The translations under genes were made by a program, and so were the position numbers. The notes under the pieces were generated by a model. It worked only from the letters and a program-made list of their open reading frames with translations. It did no database searches and was not told where the DNA came from. Shown here one piece after another: positions 7,664 to 16,785 of a DNA stretch of 43,406 nt; the stretch's first letter is position 1, and every line of letters begins with the position of its first letter. Location: assembly GCA_001914785.1 (NCBI GenBank), contig MNDE01000182.1, forward strand, positions 1-43,406. Direction: 5' to 3'. The stretch comes from Acidobacteria bacterium 13_2_20CM_57_17. GTDB lineage: Bacteria > Acidobacteriota > Terriglobia > Acidiferrales > UBA7541.

Positions 7664-7767
7664 CATTGCGCCATCCAAAAGAAGCGTTGTAGTGGCGGGT
7701 CTTTTAGACCCGCGCTTTTCGGCGCTCATCGAAAATGGCAATCCATCGCTTCATTGCGCCATCCAAA
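7664..7767. repeat. Hairpin element flanked by 16-base direct repeats
   Basis: CATTGCGCCATCCAAA occurs at 7664-7679 and again exactly at 7752-7767. Between the copies is the palindrome GCGGGTCT-TTT-AGACCCGC (7695-7713), of the same style as the hairpins near 75 and 4930. The arrangement could be a small inserted element with a duplicated target, or a local tandem duplication; it sits in the gap just before the acyl-CoA synthetase gene. Confidence 0.6.
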
Positions 7768-7794
7768 TGGGTAAGGTACAGTGACGCTCAGACC

Positions 7795-9606
7795 ATGAAC
7801 TACGGCACGCTTCCATCGCGGTTCCTGAACGCTGTCGATACTCATCCGAACCCACGCGCCCAAATGGTTCGCCGCGACGGCCGCTGGGAAGCCATTGCGT
7901 CCCAGGAATTTCTCCGCCGCGTCGCTGGCCTTTCCACCGCGTTTGTCGAACTCGGCGTGAAGCCCGGCGACCGCGTCGGTCTTTTTTCCGCCAATCGTCC
8001 TGAGTGGCACACCGCCGATTTCGCCATCAACGGCGCTGGCGCCGTCACCGTTCCCGTCTACTTCAACGAATCGCCCGACCGCATGACCTACATCCTCAAA
8101 CATTGCGGCGCGAAAGTCGTTTTCGCAGTTGGCGCGCCTCAATTGCATAGGCTTCTCGACGTCCGCTCCAGCCTCCCTGAGCTTGAACAAATTATCGTCG
8201 CCGACGGTGGCTCGGACGTCCCCGCCGAATGTCTCCGCTACGAAACGCTCATCGCCGCAGCAAGCGCGGCAGACATTTCCTCTTACCGTTTGCGCGCTGC
8301 CCAGGTTCTTGCCGGCCAACTCGCTTCCCTCATCTACACCTCCGGCACCACCGGCGAGCCTAAGGGCGTTATGCTCACGCATAGCAACTTCTGCTCTAAC
8401 GTCTACGACGTCGGCCATGATTTCAGCCTCGATCCCGCCAAAGACGTCGCGCTCTCCTTTCTTCCACTCGCCCATGTCTATGGCCGCACGCTCGATTACA
8501 TCTACATCTTTCAATGCGCCGCTCTCGCCTACGTCGAATCCATCGACGCCGTCGCCCAGGCTCTCGTCGAAGTCCGTCCCACCATCATCGCTGCCGTCCC
8601 GCGTTTCTTCGAGAAAATCTACGCCCGCCTCGTCGAGCAAGGCTCGAAAACCAGCGGCTCAAAAAGAATGATTTTTAATTGGGCCATGAACGTGGCGCAG
8701 CGAGCCACTCCCTGGCGCGCGAACGGAGCTCATGCAAGCCTTGCCCTGAAAGCGCAGTGGAAACTCGCCGATAAATTGGTCTACAAGAAAATCCGCCTGG
8801 GAACCGGCGGCCATTTGCGTATCGTCTCTTCCGGCGGCGCGCCGCTTTCCAAAGCGCTCGCGGAATTTTTCTGGACTATCGGTATTCCCATTTATCAGGG
8901 TTATGGTCTTACGGAAACTTCTCCGATCGTTTCCAGCAATTACCCTGTCAATCGTATGGGCAGTTCGGGCAAGCCAATTCCCAATGTCCAGGTTCGTGTC
9001 GCCGAAGATGGAGAAATCCTTGTCAAAGGTCCCTGCGTCATGCACGGCTATTACAAGAACGCCGAAGCCACCCGCGAAGTCCTCAGCGAAGACGGCTGGT
9101 TTCGCACCGGCGACATCGGCTACGTGGATAAGGACAACTATCTCTTCATCACCGACCGCAAAAAAGATTTGTTGAAGACTGCCGCCGGAAAATTCGTCGC
9201 CCCGCAGCCCATCGAAAACGCCCTCAAGACCAGCCCCTACATCCTCAACGCCATGGTCGTCGGCGATAGGCGCAAATTTATCGTTGCCCTCATCGTCCCC
9301 AATCCCGCCACGGTCGCCGCCAAAGCCGCCGACCAGGGAATTAAGTTCGCCTCCAACTCCGAACTGGCCGCCCATCCCTGGGTGCACGCCTTAATCGACG
9401 CCGAAGTCAAGCGCCTCACCGTTCATCTCGCGCAATATGAAACCATCAAGCGCTTCGCGCTTCTCCCCGAAGATTTTACTTTCGATAACGGCAGCCTCAC
9501 CTTTACCCTCAAACTCAAGCGCCGTGTCGTCGAGCAGCAGTTCGCCGCCGTCATCGAATCCCTTTACGCCGACGTCGCCGAGCCCCGCCCGATTCTTCAA
9601 AACTAG
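7795..9606 (+). CDS. Long-chain acyl-CoA synthetase (AMP-forming)
   Basis: This 603-residue protein activates fatty acids with ATP and CoA through an acyl-adenylate (EC 6.2.1.3 type). The adenylate-forming superfamily motifs are all present: the phosphate loop YTSGTTGEPKG at about residues 181-191, YGLTETSP at about 370, GWFRTGDIG near 435, and the hinge and C-terminal motif DRKKDLLKTAAGK near 452-464 with the catalytic lysine in the KTAAGK segment. It is closest in style to the FadD15/FAA-type long synthetases that end in a C-terminal lid after LAQYETIKRF. The ATG at 7795 was chosen because the typical N-terminal TLPSRFLNAVD begins right after it; an in-frame ATG at 7735 lies in repeat sequence. 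Chain length preference is unknown. Confidence 0.92.
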   Translation: MNYGTLPSRFLNAVDTHPNPRAQMVRRDGRWEAIASQEFLRRVAGLSTAFVELGVKPGDRVGLFSANRPEWHTADFAINGAGAVTVPVYFNESPDRMTYILKHCGAKVVFAVGAPQLHRLLDVRSSLPELEQIIVADGGSDVPAECLRYETLIAAASAADISSYRLRAAQVLAGQLASLIYTSGTTGEPKGVMLTHSNFCSNVYDVGHDFSLDPAKDVALSFLPLAHVYGRTLDYIYIFQCAALAYVESIDAVAQALVEVRPTIIAAVPRFFEKIYARLVEQGSKTSGSKRMIFNWAMNVAQRATPWRANGAHASLALKAQWKLADKLVYKKIRLGTGGHLRIVSSGGAPLSKALAEFFWTIGIPIYQGYGLTETSPIVSSNYPVNRMGSSGKPIPNVQVRVAEDGEILVKGPCVMHGYYKNAEATREVLSEDGWFRTGDIGYVDKDNYLFITDRKKDLLKTAAGKFVAPQPIENALKTSPYILNAMVVGDRRKFIVALIVPNPATVAAKAADQGIKFASNSELAAHPWVHALIDAEVKRLTVHLAQYETIKRFALLPEDFTFDNGSLTFTLKLKRRVVEQQFAAVIESLYADVAEPRPILQN

Positions 9607-9680
9607 CGAGGATACGAAACCGATTGCCTTTTTCTAGCATCGGATACTACACCGGTGGAATACACAAGGAGGGAGTTATT

Positions 9681-10187
9681 ATGGCTGGAACAGGAACCGC
9701 AGCAGCTCGCACTTACAAAAGCAGTGTCGGAGTTCCGGAGTCAAACCGGCAGGCGCTCACCGCGCTTCTCAATGCGCGTCTTGCCGATGCCGTCGATCTC
9801 TTCACGCAGGTCAAATGGGCCCACTGGAACCTCAAAGGTATAAACTTCATTGCGCTCCATGAATTGTTCGATTCGGTCGCCGAACACGTCGAGGGTCAGA
9901 CGGATTCCATCGCTGAGCGCATCGCCACGCTGGGAGGCGTTGCCAATGGCACGGCCCGCGAAGTTGCGGCGAAGTCCGGATTGAAGGAAGCGGACCTCGG
10001 CGCCTCCGATGGCCCTTCGCAGTTGAAGTGGCTGGTGCACAACGTCGCGCATCATGCCAACGCGCTCCGTCAGGCCATCAATGAGAGCGAAGACCTCGGC
10101 GACAAAATTACCGCCGATCTTTTCACTTCCATCACGCGCGACCTCGACAAGGATCTCTGGTTTCTGGAAGCGCATCTCCAATCCTGA
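9681..10187 (+). CDS. dps: Dps-type ferritin-like DNA-protection protein
   Basis: Dps proteins form 12-subunit cages that oxidise ferrous iron with peroxide and protect DNA in starvation and oxidative stress. The 168-residue product has the intersubunit ferroxidase ligands in the usual order: His48 in AHWNLKG, His60 and Asp64 in ALHELFDS, and Asp75 and Glu79 in TDSIAERIATLG. The length fits the family and the protein lacks a signal peptide, so it is cytoplasmic. The N-terminal tail has only two Arg/Lys in the first 13 residues, so tail-mediated DNA binding may be weak. The ATG at 9681 is preceded by a very strong AAGGAGGGAG site, consistent with high expression; an in-frame start at 9624 is rejected for this reason. 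Confidence 0.95.
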   Translation: MAGTGTAAARTYKSSVGVPESNRQALTALLNARLADAVDLFTQVKWAHWNLKGINFIALHELFDSVAEHVEGQTDSIAERIATLGGVANGTAREVAAKSGLKEADLGASDGPSQLKWLVHNVAHHANALRQAINESEDLGDKITADLFTSITRDLDKDLWFLEAHLQS

Positions 10188-10315
10188 TCGCTGCGGCGCC
10201 AGAAACCTGTTGCTGAGTCATGCGATTGCACTGGGGACGGGCATTGCTCTCGAACCGGGGCTGGCACTGATTTGTCGGCGGGCCTCTGAAGGTCTAAAAT
10301 CTTTCTGAGGACTAC

Positions 10316-11092
10316 ATGCCGGATAATTTAGTCATCGCGGGGCGCGCTTTCAAATCCCGACTGATCGTCGGAACGGGGAAGTACCGCAGCTTCCAGGAAA
10401 TGGCACGCGCGCACGCCGCTTCCGGCGCGGACATGGTTACCGTCGCGGTCCGACGAGTGAACCTCACCGACCGCAGCAAAGAATCGCTGCTGGACTACAT
10501 CGACCGCGAAAAGATTTTCATTCTTCCGAACACGGCTGCTTGTTACACCGCTGACGAAGCGATTCGCACGGCGCGACTGGCACGCGAAGTCGGCCTCTCA
10601 AATTGGGTCAAGCTCGAAGTGATCGGGGACCAGCAAACACTTTTTCCGGATACGGAGCAGCTTATCGAGGCGACCCGCGTCCTCGTGAAGGAAGGCTTCG
10701 TCGTTCTGCCTTACACGAATGACGATTTGATCGCTGCGCGCAAGCTGATCGACGCGGGCGCTTCCGCCGTCATGCCTCTTGCTGCGCCCATCGGGTCCGG
10801 TCTCGGGGTGCAAAATCCCGCCAACCTGCGCATTCTTCGCGAGCGCATCACCGAAGTTCCCATGATCGTGGATGCCGGAGTTGGCACGGCATCGGACGCT
10901 GCTGTGGCCATGGAACTCGGTGCAGACGGCGTGCTCATGAACACGGCTATCGCTGAAGCCCAGGACGCCGTCCTCATGGCCGAAGCTATGCGCGACGCCG
11001 TGATCGCCGGCCGCAAATGCTATCTCGCTGGGCGCATGCCGAAGCGCCTTTACGCCTCCGCCTCCAGCCCCATGAGCGGAGTCGTACGTTAA
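10316..11092 (+). CDS. thiG: Thiazole synthase
   Basis: ThiG makes the thiazole phosphate moiety of thiamine from 1-deoxy-D-xylulose 5-phosphate, dehydroglycine or glycine imine, and sulfur carried by ThiS (EC 2.8.1.10). The 258-residue TIM barrel shows the family start ([17 protein letters not shown]), Lys99 in WVKLEVIGD as the Schiff-base lysine, the PYTNDD strand and the phosphate-binding loops around [11 protein letters not shown] and [17 protein letters not shown] stands a few bases before the ATG. The usual partners thiS, thiO/thiH and thiE are not adjacent, and no TPP riboswitch is visible in the 128 bases upstream, so regulation and pathway partners must lie elsewhere. Confidence 0.96.
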   Translation: MPDNLVIAGRAFKSRLIVGTGKYRSFQEMARAHAASGADMVTVAVRRVNLTDRSKESLLDYIDREKIFILPNTAACYTADEAIRTARLAREVGLSNWVKLEVIGDQQTLFPDTEQLIEATRVLVKEGFVVLPYTNDDLIAARKLIDAGASAVMPLAAPIGSGLGVQNPANLRILRERITEVPMIVDAGVGTASDAAVAMELGADGVLMNTAIAEAQDAVLMAEAMRDAVIAGRKCYLAGRMPKRLYASASSPMSGVVR

Positions 11093-11114
11093 TCGCTGTG
11101 GTTACTGAATTTCT

Positions 11115-11648
11115 TTATGCTTGGGCGGCTTTGCGGGCTTGGGCGTCGTCGTAGCTTTCGCCGTAAATTGACGGCACTTTTGAGCCCATGCAGCGCAAGT
11201 ACGAAGCGAGCTGGCCGCGATGATGAATGGTGTGGTGCAGGCCGAACATCACAAATTTCACGGCGGGCCACTGGAACATCCCGCGAAAATCGACGATCTT
11301 CACCAATTGCTCGCCAGTCACTTTTCCGAGGGCTTCGAAATTCTTTGCGTAACGGTCCTCATACCACGAGGCAATTTCAGCGGGCGTCTTGACGTTTTCT
11401 GGAATCATGGCAGGGTTGGTGTCGAACACGCCGTTGATCACCGTTTCGACGAAGCGATTGTCCGCCGCAGCAGTGTGCCGAGCCAGTTCTATCGCGCTTC
11501 TTGAGGCGGGGTCCGGCTTGTAATCCACTTTGGCCGCGGGAACGGCTTCGAGGATCTTCTTGGTGGTGCGGCTTTCTGTTTTCAAGGTCCCCATATACAA
11601 GTCATGCAGCAAAAAAGTTGCCTGATCCGCTGTCATTGCATCGGCCAT
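11115..11648 (-). CDS. DinB-family protein (metal-dependent four-helix bundle)
   Basis: The 177-residue protein fits the DinB/YfiT-like four-helix bundle superfamily, whose members bind a divalent metal with three histidines and often act as thiol-dependent transferases. The ligands are probably the His in ELARHTAAADNRF and the two in GLHHTIHHRGQLASYL. The start at 11648 is favoured over an in-frame ATG at 11705 because AGGAGA lies six bases before it and MADAMTADQATFLLHDLY is the natural N-terminal helix. It ends convergently with thiG with a gap of 22 bases. Substrate unknown. Confidence 0.85.
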   Translation of the reverse strand: MADAMTADQATFLLHDLYMGTLKTESRTTKKILEAVPAAKVDYKPDPASRSAIELARHTAAADNRFVETVINGVFDTNPAMIPENVKTPAEIASWYEDRYAKNFEALGKVTGEQLVKIVDFRGMFQWPAVKFVMFGLHHTIHHRGQLASYLRCMGSKVPSIYGESYDDAQARKAAQA

Positions 11649-11995
11649 CGGTTTTCTCCTGAATGCGTTCTGCGTTCTGTACAAGTGCGGGGCCGGAACA
11701 GGCACGCCCCCGGTCTTCCTTGCCGATTGGATGCACGAGGAAGGTCTTCGTTGCAGGAATTCCTAGTGCAATCTAGGGGGTTCGAAAGAAGAAGTGCCAC
11801 ACCGGATGCGCGGGGCAGGTCGCTGTGGCACGGTAGGTGCGCGGTTGTACGGGAGTTTAGAACTTGTCTCCTAAAATTGGGAGACGAATGGGGGCAGCGG
11901 TTGGTCTGCCACAGGAATAACTTCCGGTTTGCGCGTCATCCGCCCGCAATCTGCAGGATGAAGGGACGGAAGCGTCCTTGCCGCACCTTTACGCG
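11649..11995. other. Intergenic stretch with a 22-base repeat
   Basis: No gene is supported in these roughly 350 bases. At 11778-11799 there is an exact 22-base copy (it begins GGGTTCGAAAGAAG) of 15751-15772, where the same bases encode the C-terminal WHFFFRTL tail of the CPBP protease. Read on the minus strand here it would give WHFFFRTP and a stop, but the sequence upstream of it does not continue as a CPBP protein, so only the tail is shared. Confidence 0.55.
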
Positions 11996-13795
11996 TTACG
12001 GGGCGGCTGGCGCTCCCACCGCTTGCAGGATGCGCGTAAAACGTGGCTCACTGCGCAGCGGATCAAATTCGTGACCCTGGTGGATGAACAGCAATCTCAC
12101 ATTGTGCTGCGGCAAAGCATTTTCCAGCAGAGTCAGGGCTTTTTCGTGATCTCCTAGCGCGGTATAGATACTGGCCAATTCAACCGGCGAGACAAAACGC
12201 CGCTGCGCTTCTATTTCCAGGTGCTTTAACATCAAAAGCCCTTCCTTCTTGTCGCCGCTTTCTATGAGTACCCGAGCGAGCTTTGCTTGTCCTTCGAGCG
12301 TTTCTCCCGCGAGACTTACGGCCTTCTTGAGTGCCGCAATTGCCTTCGGGTAAAGCTTCTGTGACTCATAAACCACGCCCAGGAAAAGGTACGCGCGCAT
12401 GTAGTTCGGATCGAGTGCGATCGTCTTCTTAAGCTGCGTCACCGCGTCGTCGAAACGCCCCGCCCTTAGGTACGCCGCCCCAAGGTGTGCGTTCATGTGC
12501 GACGAGAGGGGATCTAATCGCAACAACAGTTGAGACTCCTCAATCGCTTCCCCGTGGCGCCCCACCAACGTGAGGTAATGAGAGTACGAGTGGTGGCCTT
12601 CTTCGTACGTCGGTTTCAGCTGAAGCGCACGCTTGTACTCGCGATCTGCTTCGGCCCACTTCCATTCATTAAAGAACAGCACGTCGGCCAGAGAGACGTG
12701 GGCTTCCGGCAAATCCGGATTAATGGCGAGTGCGCGCAACGCAGCCTGCTTCGACAAAGCGAGGGCTTTCTCCGAGGGCTGATCAGCGTCGGCCTGTTCG
12801 CCGTACGCATCCGCGAGGCCGGCGTAGGCCAGCGCGAAATTCGGGTCGAGTTCGATGGCCCGCTGAAAATACTGTAGGGCCACGGCCACGGTGGCGTCGG
12901 TTTTGTTGTCGAGCAGCAGGTGCCGTCCCTTGAGGTACGCGGAGTAGGCCTCCCAGTCAACTTGCGCGGCCTGCTGACGCGCGGCGCGGCGCTCCCCTAA
13001 GCCCACATCAATACGCCGCGCGATCGCTTGGGCCACATCCGATTGCAGTTCCACTGCGTCCTTGAGACTTCGGTCGAAGCTCTGCGACCAGACGTGCATC
13101 TGGTCGCTCACACGGATTAGCTGGGCGGTTACACGCACACGAGAGCCGGCTTCGCGCACGCTGCCTTCCAACACATAATCGACACCCAGCTCATTTCCGA
13201 TCTGGTCAATGCCCTTGCCGCTGTTCTTATACTTCACCGCCGAAGTTCGGCCGATCACGCCGAGCCGCGCTGGATTGGTCGCGCCGAGCTGCGAAATCAT
13301 CTCCTCCGTCATGCCGTCGGCGAAAAACTCCTGGTTTGGATCCCCAGTCATGTTTTGGAACGGCAGCACAACGATGCGCATTTGTGCCGATGGCCGCTTC
13401 GGCATGGCAATCCGATAAGCGATCACTGGGGCAATCAACAGCAACCCGGCGGCCAGCGCCGCCCAGCGTCGCGCAACCAAAGTGTGATAGACAGATGGCG
13501 AACTCTCGGCTGGTAGCTTCGCACTTGCCTCGCTTCCACCCTGTGCTTGCTCCTGTGTTTCCAGCGCGCTTTGGCCGTTGTTCCACCAAGCGTCGAGTTC
13601 AGACTTGTACGCGAAGATGGCTGCACGAGATTTGTGCTGGTGGCGATGGATCGGCAAGCCTTCCCGTTCTTCCCAGCGGCGCACAGTTCGCTCATCCCGC
13701 TTGAGATAGGCCGCGATCTCTTTCCAGGAATCCAGGCGGTCTGAGGCAAGGGAGCCGGAGGGCTCTTCCCGGTTATTTGGTCCAGTACCTGGCAT
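11996..13795 (-). CDS. CadC-like membrane-anchored regulator: HTH, TM helix, TolB-like domain, TPRs
   Basis: The 599-residue product has four parts. Residues about 22-71 (DSWKEIAAYLKRDERTVRRW and following) form an excisionase/MerR-type helix-turn-helix. A single hydrophobic helix lies at about 110-130. Residues about 139-250 (IVVLPFQNMTGDP, then FADGMTEEMISQL and YVLEGSVREAG) are the TolB-like/FlgO-like domain that accompanies adenylate-cyclase-type TPR proteins. The remainder is at least five tetratricopeptide repeats with DPNFALAYAGLADAY-type units. This suggests DNA binding in the cytoplasm and protein-protein sensing outside the membrane. It is divergent from the secreted propeller gene, a likely target. 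Start choice is uncertain: ATG at 13795 lacks a strong ribosome site, and an in-frame ATG at 13882 is possible. Confidence 0.85.
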   Translation of the reverse strand: MPGTGPNNREEPSGSLASDRLDSWKEIAAYLKRDERTVRRWEEREGLPIHRHQHKSRAAIFAYKSELDAWWNNGQSALETQEQAQGGSEASAKLPAESSPSVYHTLVARRWAALAAGLLLIAPVIAYRIAMPKRPSAQMRIVVLPFQNMTGDPNQEFFADGMTEEMISQLGATNPARLGVIGRTSAVKYKNSGKGIDQIGNELGVDYVLEGSVREAGSRVRVTAQLIRVSDQMHVWSQSFDRSLKDAVELQSDVAQAIARRIDVGLGERRAARQQAAQVDWEAYSAYLKGRHLLLDNKTDATVAVALQYFQRAIELDPNFALAYAGLADAYGEQADADQPSEKALALSKQAALRALAINPDLPEAHVSLADVLFFNEWKWAEADREYKRALQLKPTYEEGHHSYSHYLTLVGRHGEAIEESQLLLRLDPLSSHMNAHLGAAYLRAGRFDDAVTQLKKTIALDPNYMRAYLFLGVVYESQKLYPKAIAALKKAVSLAGETLEGQAKLARVLIESGDKKEGLLMLKHLEIEAQRRFVSPVELASIYTALGDHEKALTLLENALPQHNVRLLFIHQGHEFDPLRSEPRFTRILQAVGAPAAP

Positions 13796-14036
13796 GGGCA
13801 ACTCGGGGGGCGTACGATAACTTCCGTGACTTCGGCGAATTCTACTGCAATGCCATGCCTCTCGCAATGACACCCTAAACATCTCCCGCTTCCCAAGCGG
13901 TCATTAACGGACAGCCCGCTGATGCCTGTTGCGGCCATCCCCGTCTGATTCTAGTTTTTCGCACAGAGGCTGGCCGAGCGGTCACGCCTACGAGAATCAG
14001 TTCAACGGAGATTCGCCACTGAAGCAAGGAGGCCTT

Positions 14037-15149
14037 ATGAGTCGGACTGAGAGACAGCCAGGCAATGCCTGGCGCTTCGGACTGCGGATCCTGGGATTGG
14101 GCATTGCCGTGTGGTTCACTCTCACGACACTCCCATACGTCCAGGCGCAGACGACCCTACCAAATGGAGACCCACCAACTGTTATTGCAACCATCCCTCT
14201 AGGGGAACCCTTCGGCGCTGGAACGTTCGCCGTAGCCGTTAATCCACGTACGAATACAATATACGCGACCAATCCGGGAGCCCTGTCTAGTCCTGTTGGA
14301 TTGGATTGCGATTCGCATGATGTCTCGGTCATACATGGTTCGACGAACACGGTGTTAAGTCCAATCTCGGTGGGCCTTAATCCATTCGGCGTAGCTGTGA
14401 ACCCGACGACGAACAGGATCTACGTAGCCAATGCCGGTGGCGCCGGTTTTGACTCCTGCTCAAGCGAGCCATCTTATAGTGTGTCCGTCATAGACGGGAT
14501 CACAAACAGTGTCGTCAATACCCTCACCGTAGGCTTGGGTCCCGGCTTTGTTGCGGTTAATCCGAAAACAAACAAGATATACGTGACACTTACCGGCGGC
14601 TGCTGCGCTGACGGGCATGCCGTCGCAGTAATAGATGGTTCAACGGATACCGTAGTGAACACCGTCACCGTTGACCTTGACCCGTTTATCGTAGCGGTCA
14701 ATCCACGCACGAACCTGGTCTACGTGACCCATGCAGGCGACAAAATTACCGTGATAGACGGAGCCACAGACACCGTTAAGGCGACCTTCTCCATAGGTAG
14801 CGAGGCACGGGCGATCGCCTTTGATTCGAACGGAAAGTTCGTGTATGTCGCCGCTCGGAATATCAATCAGCTCGCCGTCGTGGATGCTTCGAACAACACT
14901 GTGGTGCAATATATCCCAGTAGGAAGGCGCCCGCATGGCGTGGTGTTTAATTCCGCCAACGGGAGAATCTACGTCACTAACCGAAATGATGGCACCGTTT
15001 CCGTAATAGACAGCTCTACAAGAAGCGTAGTGGCTACCGTCCCGGTAGGCGGTTTCCCGCGTTTTCTAGATCTTAATCGGCGCACGGACCTCTTGTACGT
15101 GCCCAATGCGACTGACGCCTCAGTCTCTGTAATACAAGACGAAGAATGA
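14037..15149 (+). CDS. Secreted YVTN-type beta-propeller protein
   Basis: The 370-residue protein has an N-terminal signal peptide (hydrophobic core around residues 16-33, probable cleavage after VQA) followed by about seven repeats of roughly 42-45 residues with the pattern VSVIDGSTNTVV, a TVGLGPFGVAVNP strand pair and TNKIYVTN, which is the YVTN/SMP-type propeller repeat. Such proteins are exported and often mediate surface adhesion or binding; no catalytic residues are recognised. Three copies contain extra Cys residues (DSCSSEP, GGCCADG) that may form disulfides. AAGGAGG stands just before the ATG at 14037. The divergent TPR regulator starts 241 bases away, which suggests shared control. 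Confidence 0.9.
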   Translation: MSRTERQPGNAWRFGLRILGLGIAVWFTLTTLPYVQAQTTLPNGDPPTVIATIPLGEPFGAGTFAVAVNPRTNTIYATNPGALSSPVGLDCDSHDVSVIHGSTNTVLSPISVGLNPFGVAVNPTTNRIYVANAGGAGFDSCSSEPSYSVSVIDGITNSVVNTLTVGLGPGFVAVNPKTNKIYVTLTGGCCADGHAVAVIDGSTDTVVNTVTVDLDPFIVAVNPRTNLVYVTHAGDKITVIDGATDTVKATFSIGSEARAIAFDSNGKFVYVAARNINQLAVVDASNNTVVQYIPVGRRPHGVVFNSANGRIYVTNRNDGTVSVIDSSTRSVVATVPVGGFPRFLDLNRRTDLLYVPNATDASVSVIQDEE

Positions 15150-15745
15150 CCCGTATCGCGTTCGTGGGAATTGGTACGAGGCCTTCAGCCAGCCCCAGCC
15201 GTCCCGGCCTCACAAAGCCGGAAGCAGCCTTGTGTCTCCGAAATCGCCAAGAAGGCCTATTGGAACAGCAGCTATTTCAGCGGGACCTTCGCGGATTTGG
15301 AAAGCAGCCGCCCCCGCATCCACAGTCTGGCGGCGCTGCCACCACGACATGCATCGTGGCGAAACTGATGATGAATAGACCGCGTCTATGTCTCAGAGTC
15401 CGAGTCTCGTGCAACTGCCCAAGATGTCGTGCGCGGGCGTGGGTGTGATCTCCGAGGCGTCTGGGTTGACCGCGTAGTTGCCGAGCCTGGCACGTTCGCA
15501 GACGAAGGTGTGCAGGGAAAGAAAGAAACCAGAAATGAGTTTCGCAGCCAGACAAGCTCGCGCTGGTCACCTTCCGGTCGGGTGGTCGGCTATCCGGAAG
15601 GAATTAGACGAGGGGACGGAGAGCTGAGTGGTTACAGAACTCGGGCGTCTAGCCGTTCGATAGGAACGTCATGCGGAGAACTCTATTGGAAATGCTCCAC
15701 CTCGCCTCATGTCTGATTCTGCTGAGGGATTCATGAGACGAGGCT
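15150..15745. other. Stretch without a supportable gene
   Basis: Nearly 600 bases between the propeller gene and the CPBP gene contain open frames on both strands up to about 100 codons, one of them starting at 15146 within the propeller stop, but none has a ribosome site or a protein-like composition. No tRNA, clear hairpin terminator or mobile gene was seen. It may be a decayed gene too degraded to recognise. Confidence 0.4.
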
Positions 15746-16750
15746 CTAGAGGGTTCGAAAGAAGAAGTGCCAGGTGATGTCGACGGCGGCGTGGACGAGG
15801 GCGGAGGCGAAGATCGAGCCGGTTTTGCGCCAGGTCCACCCATAGAAAAAGCCGGCGATGGAAGCCAGGATCACGTAGCGCCAATTGGGAAAGCCCATGT
15901 TGGTGATGTGCGAGAGGCCAAAGACAATCGAGGCAATCCACCAACCCGTGAGGTCACTTTTAGTGGCACGCGCAAGGATGTTTTGGAGCAGGCCGCGAAA
16001 GAGAAACTCTTCAGGCCAGGCAGTGAAAAATAAAATACCGAGCGATACCAGGGGAAGCGATTTCAATTGAGACCATTGCGGTTCGAATTGAATGAAGCGG
16101 ATGGCGTGGCCTAGCGGAATGGCAATCCCGGCGAACGCCAGGAAACCGGCAAGAATGAAAAAGGTCCAATGATGGCCCCAGCCGATGGAATAGCCGGTTC
16201 CGTTGACGCGGCGCACCAATACGAACGTGGCGAGAGCGATGTTCACGCACATCATTACGGTGAAAACATATGCGAGGCGGCCACCGGGGAAAGGCCAGAG
16301 CCAGTGCGATAACGACCATCCCCAAGGATTTGGCAACGGCTTGACCGCCAGCCATATTCCGATGATGGTGAGGAAGTCCTGCAAAACGCCGGGCGGCTGA
16401 CGTTCCGCAGTGGCGGCGAGGAGCAGCGGAATGAAAACAAGAGCGGCGACGGCGAGGGAACGCGAGAAGGCGAAGGTAATTGTCCCCAGCGCGTAGATCA
16501 GATAGAAGAGGAACACGGCGGTGCCGAGCAAGTAGCCGCTGCCAGCACCGAAGCGCGAAGCGAGGCGATCCTCGACGCCGCGCGCGGCAAAGAGCAGCGT
16601 CACCAGAAAGAAAAACGCGAAGGCCGTGAGCGTGGCAGCGAACTCGCGGCCGCCGTAGCCTTGCCATGCGGAGTACAGCGCTCCGGTGAGAGTAAGCACG
16701 GCCCAGAGTCCGAGCATGGAGAACGGGCCGAGTTGGCGGGTGGGAGGCAA
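15746..16750 (-). CDS. CPBP-family intramembrane metalloprotease (CAAX/Abi)
   Basis: This 334-residue polytopic protein has about eight hydrophobic segments and the three CPBP motifs in its C-terminal third: EExxxR as Glu247-Glu248 and Arg252 in WPEEFLFRG, FxxxH ending with His281 in FGLSHITN, and HxxxD as His320 and Asp324 in HAAVDITW. Family members cleave substrates in the membrane, including prenylated proteins in eukaryotes and bacteriocin-related or sigma-release targets in bacteria. The reading frame opens with TTG at 16750; an ATG at 16717 is the other choice, and neither has a good ribosome site. The last 22 coding bases are repeated at 11778-11799. The specific substrate is unknown. 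Confidence 0.9.
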   Translation of the reverse strand: MPPTRQLGPFSMLGLWAVLTLTGALYSAWQGYGGREFAATLTAFAFFFLVTLLFAARGVEDRLASRFGAGSGYLLGTAVFLFYLIYALGTITFAFSRSLAVAALVFIPLLLAATAERQPPGVLQDFLTIIGIWLAVKPLPNPWGWSLSHWLWPFPGGRLAYVFTVMMCVNIALATFVLVRRVNGTGYSIGWGHHWTFFILAGFLAFAGIAIPLGHAIRFIQFEPQWSQLKSLPLVSLGILFFTAWPEEFLFRGLLQNILARATKSDLTGWWIASIVFGLSHITNMGFPNWRYVILASIAGFFYGWTWRKTGSIFASALVHAAVDITWHFFFRTL

Positions 16751-16785
16751 GCGAGAATTGTAACGCAGCCTAGCGTGGCGCGTTG

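Noticed and set aside
7726..8640. 304-codon frame antisense to the acyl-CoA synthetase
   Set aside because: It is a codon-bias shadow of a confident gene; the Asp/Gly/Val-rich product resembles antisense translation of GC-rich coding DNA.
10188..10315. TPP riboswitch upstream of thiG
   Set aside because: A GCTGAG-like string is present, but the conserved second half of the TPP aptamer is missing.
13960..14010. tRNA-like D-arm sequence (TGGCCGAGCGGTC)
   Set aside because: It looks like the D-arm of tRNA-Ser or tRNA-Leu, but no anticodon stem, T-arm or acceptor pairing follows; it leads directly into the ribosome site of the propeller gene.
15146..15448. 100-codon frame starting on the ATGA overlap with the propeller stop
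   Set aside because: The overlap is attractive, but the product is low-complexity, lacks a ribosome site and shows no family resemblance.
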